A stretch of DNA of 64,000 nucleotides from Thalassovita sp. (GCA_002729595.1 PBYL01000267.1:1-64000); one strand, 5' to 3'. Positions 1-9,686 are shown, counted from the stretch's first letter. Notes: generated by a model not told the origin, from the sequence alone. Numbers and translations are program-made.

Positions 1-2484
1 ATTGCTGATTTCATCAGAAGTATGATTCAGTTTTGGCAAAGTAAAACTCCGAATCATTTCTAATAGTTGAGTGAGGTTTTTGTATTCAGAAAGATTAATA
101 GAATGCTGATTCTCTACTGGAAAAAACACTTGTTGAATAGCTAACTTCGCCAATAACTCCAATTGCTCAACTACTTTTCCTTTGCTTCGGTAAGCCACTC
201 CATTGACTTCTACTTGGCAAGCCTCTTCCATCTGGCAATTAAGCGGATCGAAATCGAGTTGCAAATCCATTGCCAATGCCTGTGTAATTCCCGGCATGTT
301 ACCATAAGGTAATCGATGCAATGCAACCATTAAATCAATCAACTTTTCTTCTTCTGGCAGCAAACCAAAAATATGCAAACCTCCTCTAATCTGTGCCTCT
401 TTCAACTCACACAAATAGCCATCAATCACCTCAAGCATGGCATCAATATCATCGGTATAAGTTCCCAAATCTTCTTTGAGATGCGAGCCATCTACCAATT
501 CTTGAATTTTAGCTTTCAGCATTTTTGATCTTTTAGGATCGAGCAATGCCGACTCGTAATACTCATCAATCAGCAATTCTAACTTGAGCAAATCCCCATA
601 GTTTTCTGCTCTGGTGAGAGGTGGCACCAAATGATCGAGAATTACCGCATGGGTTCGCCTTTTTGCTTGCGTTCCCTCTCCCGGATCGTTAATAATGAAA
701 GGATAGAAGTGTGGAACAGCTCCAAAAATTGCCGCAGGGAAACACGATTCTGTACTTAGCGCAACACTTTTTCCCGGAAGCCATTCTAAATTTCCATGTT
801 TGCCAATATGTACAATCGCATCAGCTTGATACTCAAACTGCACCCAAAAATAATAAGCCAGATAATCGTAAGTAGGTGGTAAATCGGGTGAGTGATAAGT
901 TGTTTGGATGTCGATATGATAGCCTCTACTCGGTTGAATACTCACAAAGGTTTTGCCCAACAAGACTCCGGGAAGCAGAAACTTACCCTCTTTATAATTC
1001 GGTGAATTGTAAGGATGCCCCCATTGGTTTTCTATCTTTTCTCGAAGCTCAACAGACAGACCATTGTAATGTAAAAAAAACGACCCTTCATCAAAACCTA
1101 CCTGTGCCTCTTTAAGAAGCGTAGAATCGGGGTCGTTAGTGATATACTCAGTCAATTGACCGATTAATTCCTTACTATTTTGAGGAATAGCATCTCCTAG
1201 ATCAAAACCTGCTACATCCATTGCCTTTATAATCTCCACTGTACTGGCAGGTGTATCTAAGCCAACTCCATTTGCCAAACGGCTATCTTTATTAGGATAA
1301 TTGGGCAAAATTAATGCTACATACTTCTCTTGATTCTGCTTTTTTTGAAGAATTTTCCAGTTTTTTGCCAATTCTGCAACAAATGTACAACCTTCTTCAT
1401 GAGGGCTGTATTCTACAATATCGGAGTCAGTAATTTCGTCGCGACTGGCTGCCTCTTTAAAGGAAATGGCAGTACTAATAATCTTTCCATCCACTTCGGG
1501 CAAAGCGATATTCATGGCAATATCTGAAGGAGGTAAACCAAACTGTCCATTTTGCCAAGTCTCTTTGTTGCAAGATGCAAACACAGCTTGAATAACCGGA
1601 ATATTGAGCTTGCTGAAGAATGATTCTTCCTTCTGGCTTCCCAGTGATTTCATGGAAAAACCTGTTGTATTGATCGAAACCGTAGGCTTAAGTTGATACT
1701 TAACCAACAAATCAGACATTTCTTTTTCAATAGCAGGATCTCTAAAACTCAGAGCCATTAAAACCAACGGGAAAAAACCTTGCTCTTCCAATGCTTCACT
1801 TAGCCGATAAATAGGCTTGAGGTTGTTAGCCAAATAATGCGCTCGATAGGTAATGAGCAAAGAAACATTGGTGCTTTCTTCTTTTAATTCTGGTAATTCA
1901 TCATGGTTTTGGGTAATGCCTTTTTGTGGATGCCAGAGAAATAGATGTGGTACTTTTTCTATTGCCTTTATTTTAAACTGATAATCAAATTGCTCGTTGA
2001 GAATTAGTTTAATTGCTTCACGAATGTTGTCTAAACCTGCGGCTAATAAATATTGCCAAAGCTTATCAACCAGAGCGAATGGCACATTGGAAAGCTTCAT
2101 TAGTTCCAAATCTGGTTCATCGTGACCGGGTAAAAAAATCACTTTAATATCATTCTCCTCAGCCAGTTCACAAACTGCTTCACACAAATAATTGAAATAT
2201 GCTTGTCCGCCCAATAGCCTCAAAACTATCAATTTTGCATGCGACGCCACCTCATCCAAATAGGTATCTATGGTGAGTTCTTGTTTGAAATAAGTCAGGT
2301 TTGCCAAACGGAAAGTTGGTAAATCTGAATACAGCTCTGCCATGTTTCGATAAGCTGCATTTACCGAACTTATTTCCGTATCACTGGCGGATAAAAATAC
2401 AATATCTCCCGGCTCCTGCTCGATATAGAAAATCCCTTCGTCATTGGGATTCCATCCTCCGGGAATGGTTGAGATTAAGTGCAA
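1..2484 (-). CDS. cobN: Cobaltochelatase large subunit CobN (3' part beyond the window)
   Basis: The minus frame is open from the left edge to position 2484 (828 codons), about two thirds of the usual CobN length of 1200-1400 residues. It begins with HLISTIPGGWNPNDEG, the typical CobN N-terminus. It also contains IVHIGKHGNLEWLPGKS and NDPGEGTQAKRR, core motifs of the CobN/BchH family. CobN inserts cobalt into the corrin ring with an AAA+ partner and a VWA partner, and both are encoded at 9.9-11.6 kb. No ATG lies between the upstream in-frame TAA and the conserved N-terminus, so TTG at 2484-2482 is taken as the start. The CobN-like heme protein HmuS is an alternative, but the B12 neighbourhood argues against it. 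Confidence 0.93.
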   Translation of the reverse strand, partial: MHLISTIPGGWNPNDEGIFYIEQEPGDIVFLSASDTEISSVNAAYRNMAELYSDLPTFRLANLTYFKQELTIDTYLDEVASHAKLIVLRLLGGQAYFNYLCEAVCELAEENDIKVIFLPGHDEPDLELMKLSNVPFALVDKLWQYLLAAGLDNIREAIKLILNEQFDYQFKIKAIEKVPHLFLWHPQKGITQNHDELPELKEESTNVSLLITYRAHYLANNLKPIYRLSEALEEQGFFPLVLMALSFRDPAIEKEMSDLLVKYQLKPTVSINTTGFSMKSLGSQKEESFFSKLNIPVIQAVFASCNKETWQNGQFGLPPSDIAMNIALPEVDGKIISTAISFKEAASRDEITDSDIVEYSPHEEGCTFVAELAKNWKILQKKQNQEKYVALILPNYPNKDSRLANGVGLDTPASTVEIIKAMDVAGFDLGDAIPQNSKELIGQLTEYITNDPDSTLLKEAQVGFDEGSFFLHYNGLSVELREKIENQWGHPYNSPNYKEGKFLLPGVLLGKTFVSIQPSRGYHIDIQTTYHSPDLPPTYDYLAYYFWVQFEYQADAIVHIGKHGNLEWLPGKSVALSTESCFPAAIFGAVPHFYPFIINDPGEGTQAKRRTHAVILDHLVPPLTRAENYGDLLKLELLIDEYYESALLDPKRSKMLKAKIQELVDGSHLKEDLGTYTDDIDAMLEVIDGYLCELKEAQIRGGLHIFGLLPEEEKLIDLMVALHRLPYGNMPGITQALAMDLQLDFDPLNCQMEEACQVEVNGVAYRSKGKVVEQLELLAKLAIQQVFFPVENQHSINLSEYKNLTQLLEMIRSFTLPKLNHTSDEISN

Positions 2485-2554
2485 ATTATATTATTATGAG
2501 TCTAATATTGATAATATGGTTTTGGACAATTTATGCCATCATTGTCAGTATATT

Positions 2555-2660
2555 GTTCATTTTTCCTTGATGAAAAACGAACCAAAAAATCAAGAAAATC
2601 TTAAGCTTCTACGCACAAACCATACGCTAAGCCCCGCCAGATTTTCAAGCCAGCGCTCAT
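2555..2660 (+). repeat. Intergenic two-hairpin repeat, copy 1
   Basis: This element lies between cobN and cobW. It starts with a CTTGAT...ATCAAG arm pair around an A/T-rich core. A second inverted repeat, GAAAATC...GATTTTC, follows and encloses a GC-richer loop. The same two-part layout appears at 11619-11737 and, inverted, at 51641-51745. It looks like a REP/MITE-like non-coding repeat. Short ORFs predicted across it are not credible. Confidence 0.7.
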
Positions 2661-2694
2661 AACTTAGTAAGTTAATTATTTAAATACATCAGTA

Positions 2695-3747
2695 TTATAA
2701 CACCAACTCTAAATTTTTATCAAGGTCTTTGCCGATGACTACTAGTCTTGTTTTTCTTTCTTCTCCTTCTTTCCACTGGCGATCGAAGTAGTAATCGAAG
2801 CGGCTACCAACTCCTTGAAGCACCATTCTCATCGGTTTGTCTGGAATATTTAAGAAGCCCTTTATTCTATAAATCTCATTCTCTTTCACCAACTCAGTTA
2901 AAGATTTCACTAGCGTTTTCACATCTTTTGTATCTGAGTATTCGAGTATGATTGTCCCGATAGAATCATCGTGGTCGTGATCATGATGGTGGTGGTGATG
3001 ACCGTGACTATGATCTCCATTTTGATGATGATGCTTTTCATGCAAGGTCAATCTGTTTTCAATATCATCTTCGGTTGAAGCGCCAATACCTAATAAAAGC
3101 GCATTATCAACTTCGCCATTTACCACTGGCAAAACTTTGGTATGAGGTCTCATTTTTAAAGAGATAATTTCTTCTACTTCTTTGTATTTTTCATCATTCA
3201 CCAAATCTCTTTTACTCACCAAAACCAAATCGGCACAAGTTAATTGATCTAGGAATAATTCTTCAATTGGTGTCTCGTGGTCTAGAGATTCATCAGCGAG
3301 TCTTTGTGCTTGTACTTTTTCTCTGTTGCAAATTTCACCCGTTGCAATTCCTACTGCATCTACTACAGTAATTACTGCATCAATGGTGATATGTGGTTTT
3401 AAGTCTGGCCAGTTTACCGCTCTTACCAATGGCTTCGGCATGGCCAACCCTGAGGTTTCCACAACTATATGATCGATGGCCTCTTTCTTCTCCACCAATT
3501 CCATCATCGTTGGCAAAAACTCTTCCTGCACAGTGCAGCAAATACAACCGTTAGTTAGCTCAACCAAGTTACATTCATCATCTCCACAACCAGATTTAAT
3601 GATATCTCCATCTACTCCCACTTCACCAAATTCATTCACCAAAACGGCTATTTTTTTCCCATTTGCATTTTTGAGCATGTTGTGTAATAAGGTAGTTTTA
3701 CCCACGCCCAAAAAGCCGGTAACTATCGTAATCGGTATTTTTTTCAT
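2695..3747 (-). CDS. cobW: CobW/COG0523 G3E-family GTPase with His-rich metal-binding loop
   Basis: The protein has 350 residues. A P-loop GFLGVGKTTL lies near residue 11. The family metal-binding motif GCICC lies near residue 68. A G-protein SKRD motif lies near residue 178, and the C-terminal CobW_C domain is present. A loop around residues 238-262 is rich in His and Asp (HSHGHHHHHHDHDHDD). These GTPases act as metal chaperones or insertases. The position directly upstream of cobN on the same strand (211 bp apart, with a repeat between) suggests cobalt delivery to the chelatase. Zinc-handling relatives share the same motifs, so the metal is inferred from context only. Confidence 0.9.
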   Translation of the reverse strand: MKKIPITIVTGFLGVGKTTLLHNMLKNANGKKIAVLVNEFGEVGVDGDIIKSGCGDDECNLVELTNGCICCTVQEEFLPTMMELVEKKEAIDHIVVETSGLAMPKPLVRAVNWPDLKPHITIDAVITVVDAVGIATGEICNREKVQAQRLADESLDHETPIEELFLDQLTCADLVLVSKRDLVNDEKYKEVEEIISLKMRPHTKVLPVVNGEVDNALLLGIGASTEDDIENRLTLHEKHHHQNGDHSHGHHHHHHDHDHDDSIGTIILEYSDTKDVKTLVKSLTELVKENEIYRIKGFLNIPDKPMRMVLQGVGSRFDYYFDRQWKEGEERKTRLVVIGKDLDKNLELVL

Positions 3748-3869
3748 AGTAATATTGAGTTTAAAGAATTTTCTCTTTAAATGATTAGTGATATTAAAAT
3801 TCAGAAATTAAACCTTACTTAATAAGATTATTAATCAGCTATTTCTATAAAAATTTAATGACAATTAAC

Positions 3870-4376
3870 TTATCTATCTGTTACCAGACTATATGGATCT
3901 TCATTAATAAATTTCACCAAAAAATCACTGATACTTTTGCTGACTATAGTATAAAAATCCATTTCAATTATTTCTTCTGTTTTACCCTCTGCATTAAGTT
4001 TTATGCCCCATTGATGGGAATCAATCATAATATCTCCAATGATGAAAATATTATCTACTTCGGGTAATTCCTCTTTGGTAAATTCCACGTTAGAAAACCA
4101 AGGATATTCTTTTACTTTTTTTAGTTCTGAAATAGGATTGAGTTTGGAAATAAAATCTGCACCTTCTAAACCATTTATTTTTTGAAAATAGCGTTTTAGT
4201 TCATTTGAAAGTTTGATTGAATTCGCATTTTCAAAGTCAATTATCTCATAATCTTGAGCAGCATTACCAATTAAAATTCCATCAGATTTTAATACCCTTA
4301 TAATTTCATCCAACAACAATTCTATAGAGTTGAAATCAGTCGGTTTAATCAATTTTTTGTTACTGGATGCATCCAT
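3870..4376 (-). CDS. SUKH (SMI1/KNR4-like) domain protein
   Basis: This is a soluble acidic protein of 168 residues with no signal peptide. The middle part has the pattern of SMI1/KNR4 (SUKH) proteins: a helix with SNELKRYFQKINGLEGADF, then FIIGDIMIDSHQWGIKLN, then an acidic strand. SUKH proteins often act as immunity proteins against polymorphic toxins, but no toxin gene is seen nearby. The gene lies alone between cobW (122 bp away, same strand) and a divergent transporter lipoprotein gene. The family call rests on visual pattern only. Confidence 0.55.
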   Translation of the reverse strand: MDASSNKKLIKPTDFNSIELLLDEIIRVLKSDGILIGNAAQDYEIIDFENANSIKLSNELKRYFQKINGLEGADFISKLNPISELKKVKEYPWFSNVEFTKEELPEVDNIFIIGDIMIDSHQWGIKLNAEGKTEEIIEMDFYTIVSKSISDFLVKFINEDPYSLVTDR

Positions 4377-4716
4377 CTGATTTACTTTAAAACATCAAAA
4401 AACCTTAAACCAAGCAGGTTAATTTCATCTACAATTTTGATAAAAGACAATCCCTAGATTTCCTATTTTATTTGAATCGAATATTATTATCTAAATTTTA
4501 TCCTTTATCTCGATGGAAAATTTCAACCTTGCTAAGGTAAATAATATCTGATCGTAAAATCAAGTAGTATTTACTTTTTTGATTAAAGTTTATCTAATCT
4601 CAAATGAATTAATTGTGTAGCCCGAGTTATGCTTTTTATAAAAATTACGGTGCATCCAATTTAGTTTCAATTAGTTTTTTAGCTTTGGCGAATCATTCAA
4701 TTCAGCTATTTTATTT
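4377..4716. other. Divergent intergenic region, 340 bp
   Basis: This AT-rich spacer separates the SUKH gene (minus) from the first binding-protein gene (plus), so it should hold promoters for both. No B12 box or other riboswitch core was seen here, unlike the gap at 5.9-6.25 kb. No credible small ORF was seen. Confidence 0.5.
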
Positions 4717-5880
4717 ATGAGAATTTATCATTCAACAAACACTGGTTTGCCAGTTGTACTATTATTTTTTGTTGTATCTATTTTAAGCAGTTGTAACCAA
4801 AACAAGTCTGCATCAGAAATTACCCAAACGCAAGAATCAACACCGAACAAACCGACACTAAAGACTGTAGAAACCTCTTTCTCTCAAAAGTTTAAGGTGG
4901 ATTACCTTGCTGATGATGAAGTGAAAATCAGTATTGAAAAGCCTTGGGAAGGTAGCAAAGACCTATACGAATACACACTAAAATCGAATGCTGGTAAAGG
5001 TGAGATCAACTATCCAGTTAAATCTGTTGTTTGCCTTTCTTCTACCCATGTGGAGATGCTTAAAGAGCTAAACATGCTCGATAAAATTGTTGCTATCAAC
5101 AGTTACGAAGATATTTTTGATCAAGAAATTAAAGATGATTTTAAAGCCAGAGGAGTAAAAGAAGTAGGCAAATCTAAAAATGTGAATATAGAATTGTTGC
5201 TCGATATTAAGCCTGATTTAATTTTAGAATCTACCACAGGCTCTGGTTACGATGCTTACGAAGCACTTTCGAAATACAATTTGCCCATAGTAACATTTGC
5301 AGCGCACAAAGAAAATTTTCCACTCGGTAGGTTAGAATGGATAAAATTTTTGTCTGTATTTTTTCAAAAAGAGCAAGAAGCCAATGCTTATTTTAAAACC
5401 AAAGAAGCCTTGTACAAGCACCTGCTAGAGAAGAAGCAATCAACTGAAAAGCAGCCTGTAATTTTTGCAGGTTACAACTGGAAAGAAACTTGGTATTTGC
5501 CCGGTGGCAAAAGCTACATGGCTGAGTTTATTAAAGATGCTGGTGGCAAATATATTATGGCAGATAATACAGAAACTGGTAATGTGGCTATAGCGCATGA
5601 GCAAGTGATTGAGCTTTTGCAACAGTGCGATATTTGGTTGCATCCTGGTATTAATATTAAAAGTGAAGAAGATTTAAAAGCACTAAAAATCCCTGAGAGT
5701 TATTTTAAAAACGGCTTGCAGGTTTACAACAACAATAAAAAGCTAAACGATTTAGGTAAAAACGATTTCTGGCAATCGGGCTTTGTGCATCCAGAACTTG
5801 TGCTACAAGACCTAAGTCTTATTTTTCAAAAAGATTCACAAAACGATAAGAAGCTCATTTACTATAAAAAGATTCTTTAA
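4717..5880 (+). CDS. ABC transporter substrate-binding lipoprotein (BtuF/FecB-like), paralogue 1
   Basis: The protein has 387 residues. A lipoprotein signal ends in the lipobox ILSSC near residue 26, so it is probably anchored in a membrane. The periplasmic-binding-protein type 2 fold is recognisable from VVCLSSTHVEMLKELNMLDKI, an IELLLDIKPDLIL strand, and WYLPGGKSYMAEFI in the second lobe. A second copy with the same layout starts at 6257, on the far side of a cobalamin riboswitch. The substrate is inferred to be a corrinoid from that context. Siderophore or heme binding cannot be excluded. Translation starts at ATG. Confidence 0.88.
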   Translation: MRIYHSTNTGLPVVLLFFVVSILSSCNQNKSASEITQTQESTPNKPTLKTVETSFSQKFKVDYLADDEVKISIEKPWEGSKDLYEYTLKSNAGKGEINYPVKSVVCLSSTHVEMLKELNMLDKIVAINSYEDIFDQEIKDDFKARGVKEVGKSKNVNIELLLDIKPDLILESTTGSGYDAYEALSKYNLPIVTFAAHKENFPLGRLEWIKFLSVFFQKEQEANAYFKTKEALYKHLLEKKQSTEKQPVIFAGYNWKETWYLPGGKSYMAEFIKDAGGKYIMADNTETGNVAIAHEQVIELLQQCDIWLHPGINIKSEEDLKALKIPESYFKNGLQVYNNNKKLNDLGKNDFWQSGFVHPELVLQDLSLIFQKDSQNDKKLIYYKKIL

Positions 5881-5935
5881 TAAAGAATTTTGAGGTTTTT
5901 TGAGCATATTTTCAAATAATTTCTAACTTTGAAGC

Positions 5936-6127
5936 ATGTGGTCTTGCTATCAAAAAATAGCGAGTGAATAGGGAATCCTGTTAAAATCAGGAGCTGTCCC
6001 CGCAGCTGTAAATTCCAGCCGACTACAATAGTAGAAAGCAAAATTGCCAACATCCCACACCACTGTTGCCAAAGCGCAATGGGAAGGTATAGTTGACAAT
6101 CGGAATGAGCCAGAAGACCTGCCACGT
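5936..6127 (+). promoter_or_regulatory. Cobalamin (B12) riboswitch
   Basis: All core elements are readable in order: AATAGGGAATCC at the start of the core, GAGCTGTCCCCGCAGCTGTAA, CCACTGTTGCC, ATGGGAAGGTAT, and the B12 box GAGCCAGAAGACCTGCC at 6107-6123. An outer P1-like helix can form between ATGTGGT (5936-5942) and GCCACGT (6121-6127). The aptamer lies upstream of the transporter operon at 6257-9644 and downstream of the first binding-protein gene. By family knowledge, adenosylcobalamin binding would repress the downstream operon. No clear expression platform was resolved in 6128-6256. Confidence 0.96.
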
Positions 6128-6256
6128 AGTAGCACAATCGTAGCTTTCGGGTGAAAAGCGAAAGATTTGGAACAACTGTTATAAGAAACAGAATCCTTCT
6201 CTCGACCGACCCTGCTTGTTTGTGCATGTATATGTTTTATTAAAAATTAAAACAGG

Positions 6257-7456
6257 TTGGTTTTAAATGACTATACATATTGTTTAAAAACTAAAATCGG
6301 CAATTACTTGCTGATGCTCTCATTCCTTTGTGGTTTTATTTCTTGCCAGCATGTACGAGATAATCAAGCAAACGAAGCTTCAACTACCACGACTTACCAA
6401 CCAACCGACATTCCTGTTAAGTATTCCAATATTTTCCATATCAAAAATTACGGAACACATCAGGAGATAACTATCAAAAACCCTTGGAATGCAGAAGAGA
6501 TTTATGCTAGTTATATACTAGTTCCAAAAACAGCTTCTCTTCCTACAGGTTTGCCAAAAGATGCAATTCTAGTAAGAACTCCCGTAGAAAACATTATCAC
6601 ACTTTCTTCTACACACATTGGCTTGCTTGCACTTTTAAATGAGGAAGGTAAAATTACTGGGCACAGCAATCTCAACTATGTGAGCAATTCACAGGTTAGA
6701 AAAAACATTGAGGATGAAAAAGTAATTGAAGTAGGTGACCCGCAAAATCTCAATATAGAATTTCTGGTTGATAATAAGCCAGAATTACTGATGGTTTCGG
6801 GTTTTGAGAAAGTACACGATAATTTTAAACTAGCAGAAAAAGCCGGAATCCCCATAGCTTATAATATAGAGTGGATGGAAACATCTCCACTGGCACGCGC
6901 TGAGTGGCTCAAGTTTATTGCTGCATTTTTCAATAAATCTACCATGGCAGATAGTGTTTTCAGTGATATAGAAGCACAATATCTGGCAGCGAAAAAACTG
7001 GGCAATTCTGCATTAGAACAGCCAAAAGTAATGGTGGGCAGCAAATACAATGGCACTTGGTTTATGCCAGGAGGTAAAAGTTACATGGCTTCTTTTCTGA
7101 ACGATGCGGGTGCGGATTACTATTGGCAAAACGATACTACTAGAGGCAGTCTTCCACTTAGCTTCGAAGAGGTGTTGGATAAAAACTTAGATGCAGATAT
7201 CTGGCTAAACCCGGGAGCTACGGCCGTGATTTCAGACTTATTAAAACAAGATGAAAGGTATGGAAGATTTGCGCCATTAAAGCAGGGAGAAATTTACAAC
7301 AACATAAATAAAATGACTCCACTTGGAGCCAACGATTATTGGGAATCTGGCATGGCCAATCCTCATTTAATTCTGAAGGATATTATAAAAATACTCCATC
7401 CAGAATTATTACCAGAGTATGAGATGGTCTATTACAAAAAACTAACAAAAGGATGA
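6257..7456 (+). CDS. btuF: ABC transporter substrate-binding lipoprotein (BtuF-like), paralogue 2, riboswitch-controlled
   Basis: The protein has 399 residues. A basic N-region is followed by a hydrophobic stretch and the lipobox GFISC near residue 30. The binding-protein core parallels the gene at 4717: IITLSSTHIGLLALLNEEGKI, a PELLMVSG strand, and FMPGGKSYMASFLNDAG. TTG at 6257 is taken as the start because the first internal ATG would leave only about ten residues before the lipid cysteine. Its end overlaps btuC by 4 bp (ATGA), which indicates translational coupling. The cobalamin riboswitch upstream supports corrinoid binding. Confidence 0.9.
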   Translation: MVLNDYTYCLKTKIGNYLLMLSFLCGFISCQHVRDNQANEASTTTTYQPTDIPVKYSNIFHIKNYGTHQEITIKNPWNAEEIYASYILVPKTASLPTGLPKDAILVRTPVENIITLSSTHIGLLALLNEEGKITGHSNLNYVSNSQVRKNIEDEKVIEVGDPQNLNIEFLVDNKPELLMVSGFEKVHDNFKLAEKAGIPIAYNIEWMETSPLARAEWLKFIAAFFNKSTMADSVFSDIEAQYLAAKKLGNSALEQPKVMVGSKYNGTWFMPGGKSYMASFLNDAGADYYWQNDTTRGSLPLSFEEVLDKNLDADIWLNPGATAVISDLLKQDERYGRFAPLKQGEIYNNINKMTPLGANDYWESGMANPHLILKDIIKILHPELLPEYEMVYYKKLTKG

Positions 7457-8616
7457 ACTCAATCGCAACTATAAATAAATTACCTGAAAACGAAGTTCCG
7501 ACCGTTAAAGCTGCGCAATCGGTTGGCTCTTCGTTGAATGGTAAAAAACATCCGAAAGATCAGCATTTTCCGAAAGGTTTACTACCAGATAACCGCACTC
7601 GCTACTTTGGTTTTTATTTGGTGATGAGTGCATTGGTGGTCTTATTTTTCTTGCTAGACATTATGTACGGCACCGTAAGTATCCCGATGAAAGAGGTAAT
7701 TCATTCGCTTACTGGTGATTCTGTACAAAAAGAAAGTTGGGATTTTATTATTCAAGAATTCAGGTTACCCAAAGCATTAACCGCCATTATTGCTGGAGCA
7801 GGTTTGGCACTTTCAGGTTTATTAATGCAGACTCTTTTTAGAAATCCATTAGCAGGGCCATTTGTGTTGGGCATTAGTAACGGAGCGAGTTTAGGCGTAG
7901 CCATTTTGGTAATGGCTGGCAGTGTTTTACTCCAACCTTTATTAGACATGGGTGAATGGGGAGTAGTATTGGCAGCGGTATCTGGTTCTGCTTTGGTTTT
8001 GCTATTGGTATTGCTTGTTTCTATGAAGGTGAAAGACAGCATTTCACTTTTAATTGTGGGGATGATGGTCGGCAGTGCCACCGGAGCCATTGTGAGTGTA
8101 TTGCAATATTTTAGTGATGCAGAGCTTATCCAAGCCTATCTTATCTGGACATTCGGAAGTTTGGCAGGTGTTTCATGGGAACAGTTGCAGATTTTAGGCT
8201 TCACCACATTATTGGGTTTGTTGCTTACTTTCTTTGTACAGAAACAGCTTAATACATTTTTACTTGGAGAACAGTATGCCCGAGGTTTAGGCATTTCTAT
8301 TAAACGATATAGAATAATTGTGATAGTTGCTACCTGTCTGCTAGCCGGAAGCATTACTGCTTTTTGCGGGCCAGTGGCATTTGTTGGTTTGGCAGTTCCG
8401 CACATTGCCAGAGCAACTTTGCAAACATCTAATCATCAAGTGTTGATTCCCTCAGTAATTTTAATTGGGGCTGCACTGATGTTAGGTTGTGATATGATCG
8501 CCCAATTGCCGGGCAGACAGGATACTTTACCCATCAATGCTGTTACAGCCATGTTGGGTTCACCAGTAGTAATTTGGGTTGTAATCAGGTCGAGAACTAT
8601 GAAATCTTCAATTTGA
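7453..8616 (+). CDS. btuC: FecCD-family ABC permease (BtuC-like)
   Basis: The protein has 387 residues and about nine to ten hydrophobic segments after a hydrophilic N-terminus of roughly 50 residues. FecCD/BtuC signatures include FRLPKALTAIIAGAGLALSG, QTLFRNPLAGPFVLGISNGA and a C-terminal AFVGLAVPHIAR followed by PGRQDTLPINAVTAMLGSP. These permeases form the homodimeric channel for vitamin B12 or siderophores across the inner membrane. The gene overlaps the preceding binding-protein gene by 4 bp and ends 5 bp before the ATPase gene. The riboswitch makes B12 the most likely substrate. Confidence 0.93.
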   Translation: MNSIATINKLPENEVPTVKAAQSVGSSLNGKKHPKDQHFPKGLLPDNRTRYFGFYLVMSALVVLFFLLDIMYGTVSIPMKEVIHSLTGDSVQKESWDFIIQEFRLPKALTAIIAGAGLALSGLLMQTLFRNPLAGPFVLGISNGASLGVAILVMAGSVLLQPLLDMGEWGVVLAAVSGSALVLLLVLLVSMKVKDSISLLIVGMMVGSATGAIVSVLQYFSDAELIQAYLIWTFGSLAGVSWEQLQILGFTTLLGLLLTFFVQKQLNTFLLGEQYARGLGISIKRYRIIVIVATCLLAGSITAFCGPVAFVGLAVPHIARATLQTSNHQVLIPSVILIGAALMLGCDMIAQLPGRQDTLPINAVTAMLGSPVVIWVVIRSRTMKSSI

Positions 8617-8621
8617 ATGAG

Positions 8622-9644
8622 ATGAGTAATTCAAACAAAAAGATATTACAAACTAAAAACCTGAGCATTGGCTATCAGGGAAAGAAGCTGCTCTCTAGTC
8701 TCAATCTGGAACTAGAACGCGGTGAACTTACTTGTTTGCTCGGCCCAAATGGAACTGGAAAGTCTACCCTGCTTCACACACTTACGAATATGCTCAAACC
8801 TGTTTCAGGTGAAGTGTATATTCAAGGGAAATTGTTAGACAAACAAAGTCCGGCTGAGTTGGCTTACCTCATCGGAATCGTATTGTCTCAAAAACTCTCT
8901 CCTGTTAATTTGAGTGTTTTTGACATTGTGGCACTAGGCAGAACGCCTTATACCAATTGGTTGGGGCATCTTTCTAACATAGATAAAAGAGCAGTTTATA
9001 AAGCGATGGAATTAGTTGGAGTTACCAAGTTTGCCAGTAGAAGCATTAATAAATTAAGTGATGGGGAAAGGCAAAGAGTGATGATCGCTAAAGCTTTGGC
9101 ACAAGATACGCCACTAGTTGTATTAGATGAACCCACTGCTCATTTGGATGTAAACAATCGTGTTTCGCTCATTTCATTATTAAAAGAACTAGCCAGAGAA
9201 ACAAACAAAGCCATTTTACTTTCTACACATGAACTTGAAATGGCCATTCAACTGGCAGATTCTGTTTGGCTCATTACCAATCATCACGAATTAAAAAGTG
9301 GTTCGCCAGAAGATTTGGTTTTAACCGGAATTATGGCCGAAACATTTAAAGGGAAAAGTATCGCTTTTGATATGCACTCTGGTGCTTTCAAAATTTTACA
9401 TAAAACGAATAAAACAGTAAACCTGCAAAGCCATGGCATACCGGGTTACTGGACAAAACACGCACTTGAAAAAGAAGGTTTTCAAATTACTGATGAAGCC
9501 AATGCCTCGATCAGTATTTCTATGAATAACGACTCACCTTACTATTGGAAAGTGCAGTACAATCAATCTGAAGTGGAAGTGAAATGCATTTCAGATTTAA
9601 AAAAGACATTGCGTTCTGCAACCAGCGAATGCATGGCAAATTAA
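8622..9644 (+). CDS. btuD: ABC transporter ATP-binding protein (BtuD/FecE-like)
   Basis: From the ATG at 8622 the protein has 340 residues. The frame extends back to a TTG at 8574 inside btuC, but ATG is preferred because MSNSNKKILQTKNLSIGYQ begins the ATPase domain directly. Walker A is GPNGTGKST, the ABC signature is LSDGERQR, and Walker B is LVVLDEPTAHLD. An H-loop histidine lies in LLSTHELEMA. About 85 extra C-terminal residues after the nucleotide-binding domain have no recognised function. As the last gene of the riboswitch-led operon, it powers the BtuC-type permease. Confidence 0.93.
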   Translation: MSNSNKKILQTKNLSIGYQGKKLLSSLNLELERGELTCLLGPNGTGKSTLLHTLTNMLKPVSGEVYIQGKLLDKQSPAELAYLIGIVLSQKLSPVNLSVFDIVALGRTPYTNWLGHLSNIDKRAVYKAMELVGVTKFASRSINKLSDGERQRVMIAKALAQDTPLVVLDEPTAHLDVNNRVSLISLLKELARETNKAILLSTHELEMAIQLADSVWLITNHHELKSGSPEDLVLTGIMAETFKGKSIAFDMHSGAFKILHKTNKTVNLQSHGIPGYWTKHALEKEGFQITDEANASISISMNNDSPYYWKVQYNQSEVEVKCISDLKKTLRSATSECMAN

Positions 9645-9686
9645 AAAAGGTTGCTCTTTTTTAACCGGTTTTGAGTTGGCCGGAAT

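Noticed and set aside
2301-2662. Two overlapping plus-strand ORFs at the cobN start and the repeat
   Set aside because: They are antisense to cobN and the intergenic repeat and have no protein-like conservation pattern.
5877-6227. Minus-strand ORF of 116 codons across the gap after the first binding-protein gene
   Set aside because: It lies over the cobalamin riboswitch, whose conserved bases explain the sequence. The predicted protein has no family features.
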